From the NCBI RefSeq assembly GCF_022771645.1, contig NZ_JALFCU010000002.1, positions 1 through 23,284 of the forward strand: a stretch of 23,284 bases of DNA, written 5' to 3'. The position numbers and the translations under genes were made by a program. The stretch comes from Selenomonas sp. (GTDB lineage: Bacteria > Bacillota > Negativicutes > Selenomonadales > Selenomonadaceae). Below the pieces are notes generated by a model. The model searched no databases. It was given only the letters and a program-made list of their open reading frames with translations, and was not told where the DNA came from. Shown piece after piece: positions 23,237 through 23,284 of this stretch. The number at the start of each line of letters is the position of its first letter. The first letter of the stretch is position 1.

Positions 23237-23284
23237 ATGTCACGTACACGTCGTCATTTCACTTCCAAATTCAAATCCGACCTC
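23237..23284 (+). CDS. Probable IS3-family transposase orfA, 5' end (partial)
   Basis: AAAAGGAG lies 7 bases before ATG 23237, and 16 codons follow to the window edge. The peptide MSRTRRHFTSKFKSDL matches the usual start of IS3-family OrfA proteins: a basic helix-turn-helix leader with an R-x-F-T-x-x-F-K pattern. It is divergent from the IS1380-type transposase, with a 153-base gap. Only the N-terminus is visible, so the family call is provisional. Confidence 0.65.
   Translation, partial: MSRTRRHFTSKFKSDL

Noticed and set aside
1..23284. CRISPR array or tRNA/rRNA genes
   Set aside because: No regularly spaced repeats and no tRNA- or rRNA-like stretches were seen on either strand.

Overview
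This is a GC-rich anaerobe chromosome segment. LL-diaminopimelate aminotransferase, a tRNA(Thr)-type T-box upstream of thrS, Bacillota-style promoters and ribosome binding sites, and the def-fmt-DUF116-rsmB order all point to Bacillota. High GC, nitrogenase-like genes and hyp genes fit the Negativicutes best (a Selenomonas/Mitsuokella/Megasphaera-type organism). That placement is an inference; no rRNA or other marker fixes the genus.

Layout. Bases 1-60 hold the last 19 codons of a plus-strand gene. From 10911 down to 64 (minus strand) lies one long, tightly packed transcription unit behind a clear promoter (TTGCAT-17-TATAAT). In transcription order it encodes: a NifH-like ATPase; a first pair of nitrogenase component-1-like subunits (K-like 8715-10100, D-like 7651-8712); HypF, HypC, HypD and HypE; and a second pair of component-1-like subunits (K-like 1338-2681, D-like 64-1326). 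Upstream lie a small coiled-coil gene and dapL, which has its own terminator. A divergent plus-strand operon follows (NUDIX hydrolase, pepT, amidohydrolase, def, fmt, DUF116, rsmB), then T-box-controlled thrS with a strong terminator. The right end holds an IS1380-type transposase (minus) and the first 16 codons of a probable IS3-type orfA (plus).

The notable system is the minus-strand unit. The genes that build the Fe(CN)2CO centre of [NiFe]-hydrogenase (hypF, C, D, E) lie between two diverged pairs of nitrogenase-like catalytic subunits served by a single Fe-protein homologue. No hydrogenase structural gene, hypA, hypB, nifE, nifN or nifB is present here. In each pair the D-like subunit has lost canonical cluster cysteines while the K-like partner keeps two. 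This pattern suggests a shared [4Fe-4S] cluster rather than a P-cluster. The simplest hypothesis is a reductase or cofactor-maturation machine that either uses a Hyp-made Fe-CN/CO unit or supplies Hyp with a ligand; the substrate is unknown.

Two copies of a roughly 70-80 nt palindromic element sit in frame at equivalent places in two of the four component-1-like genes. Their stems are kept by compensatory changes. A different, roughly 125-bp inverted repeat occupies the hypD-hypE gap.
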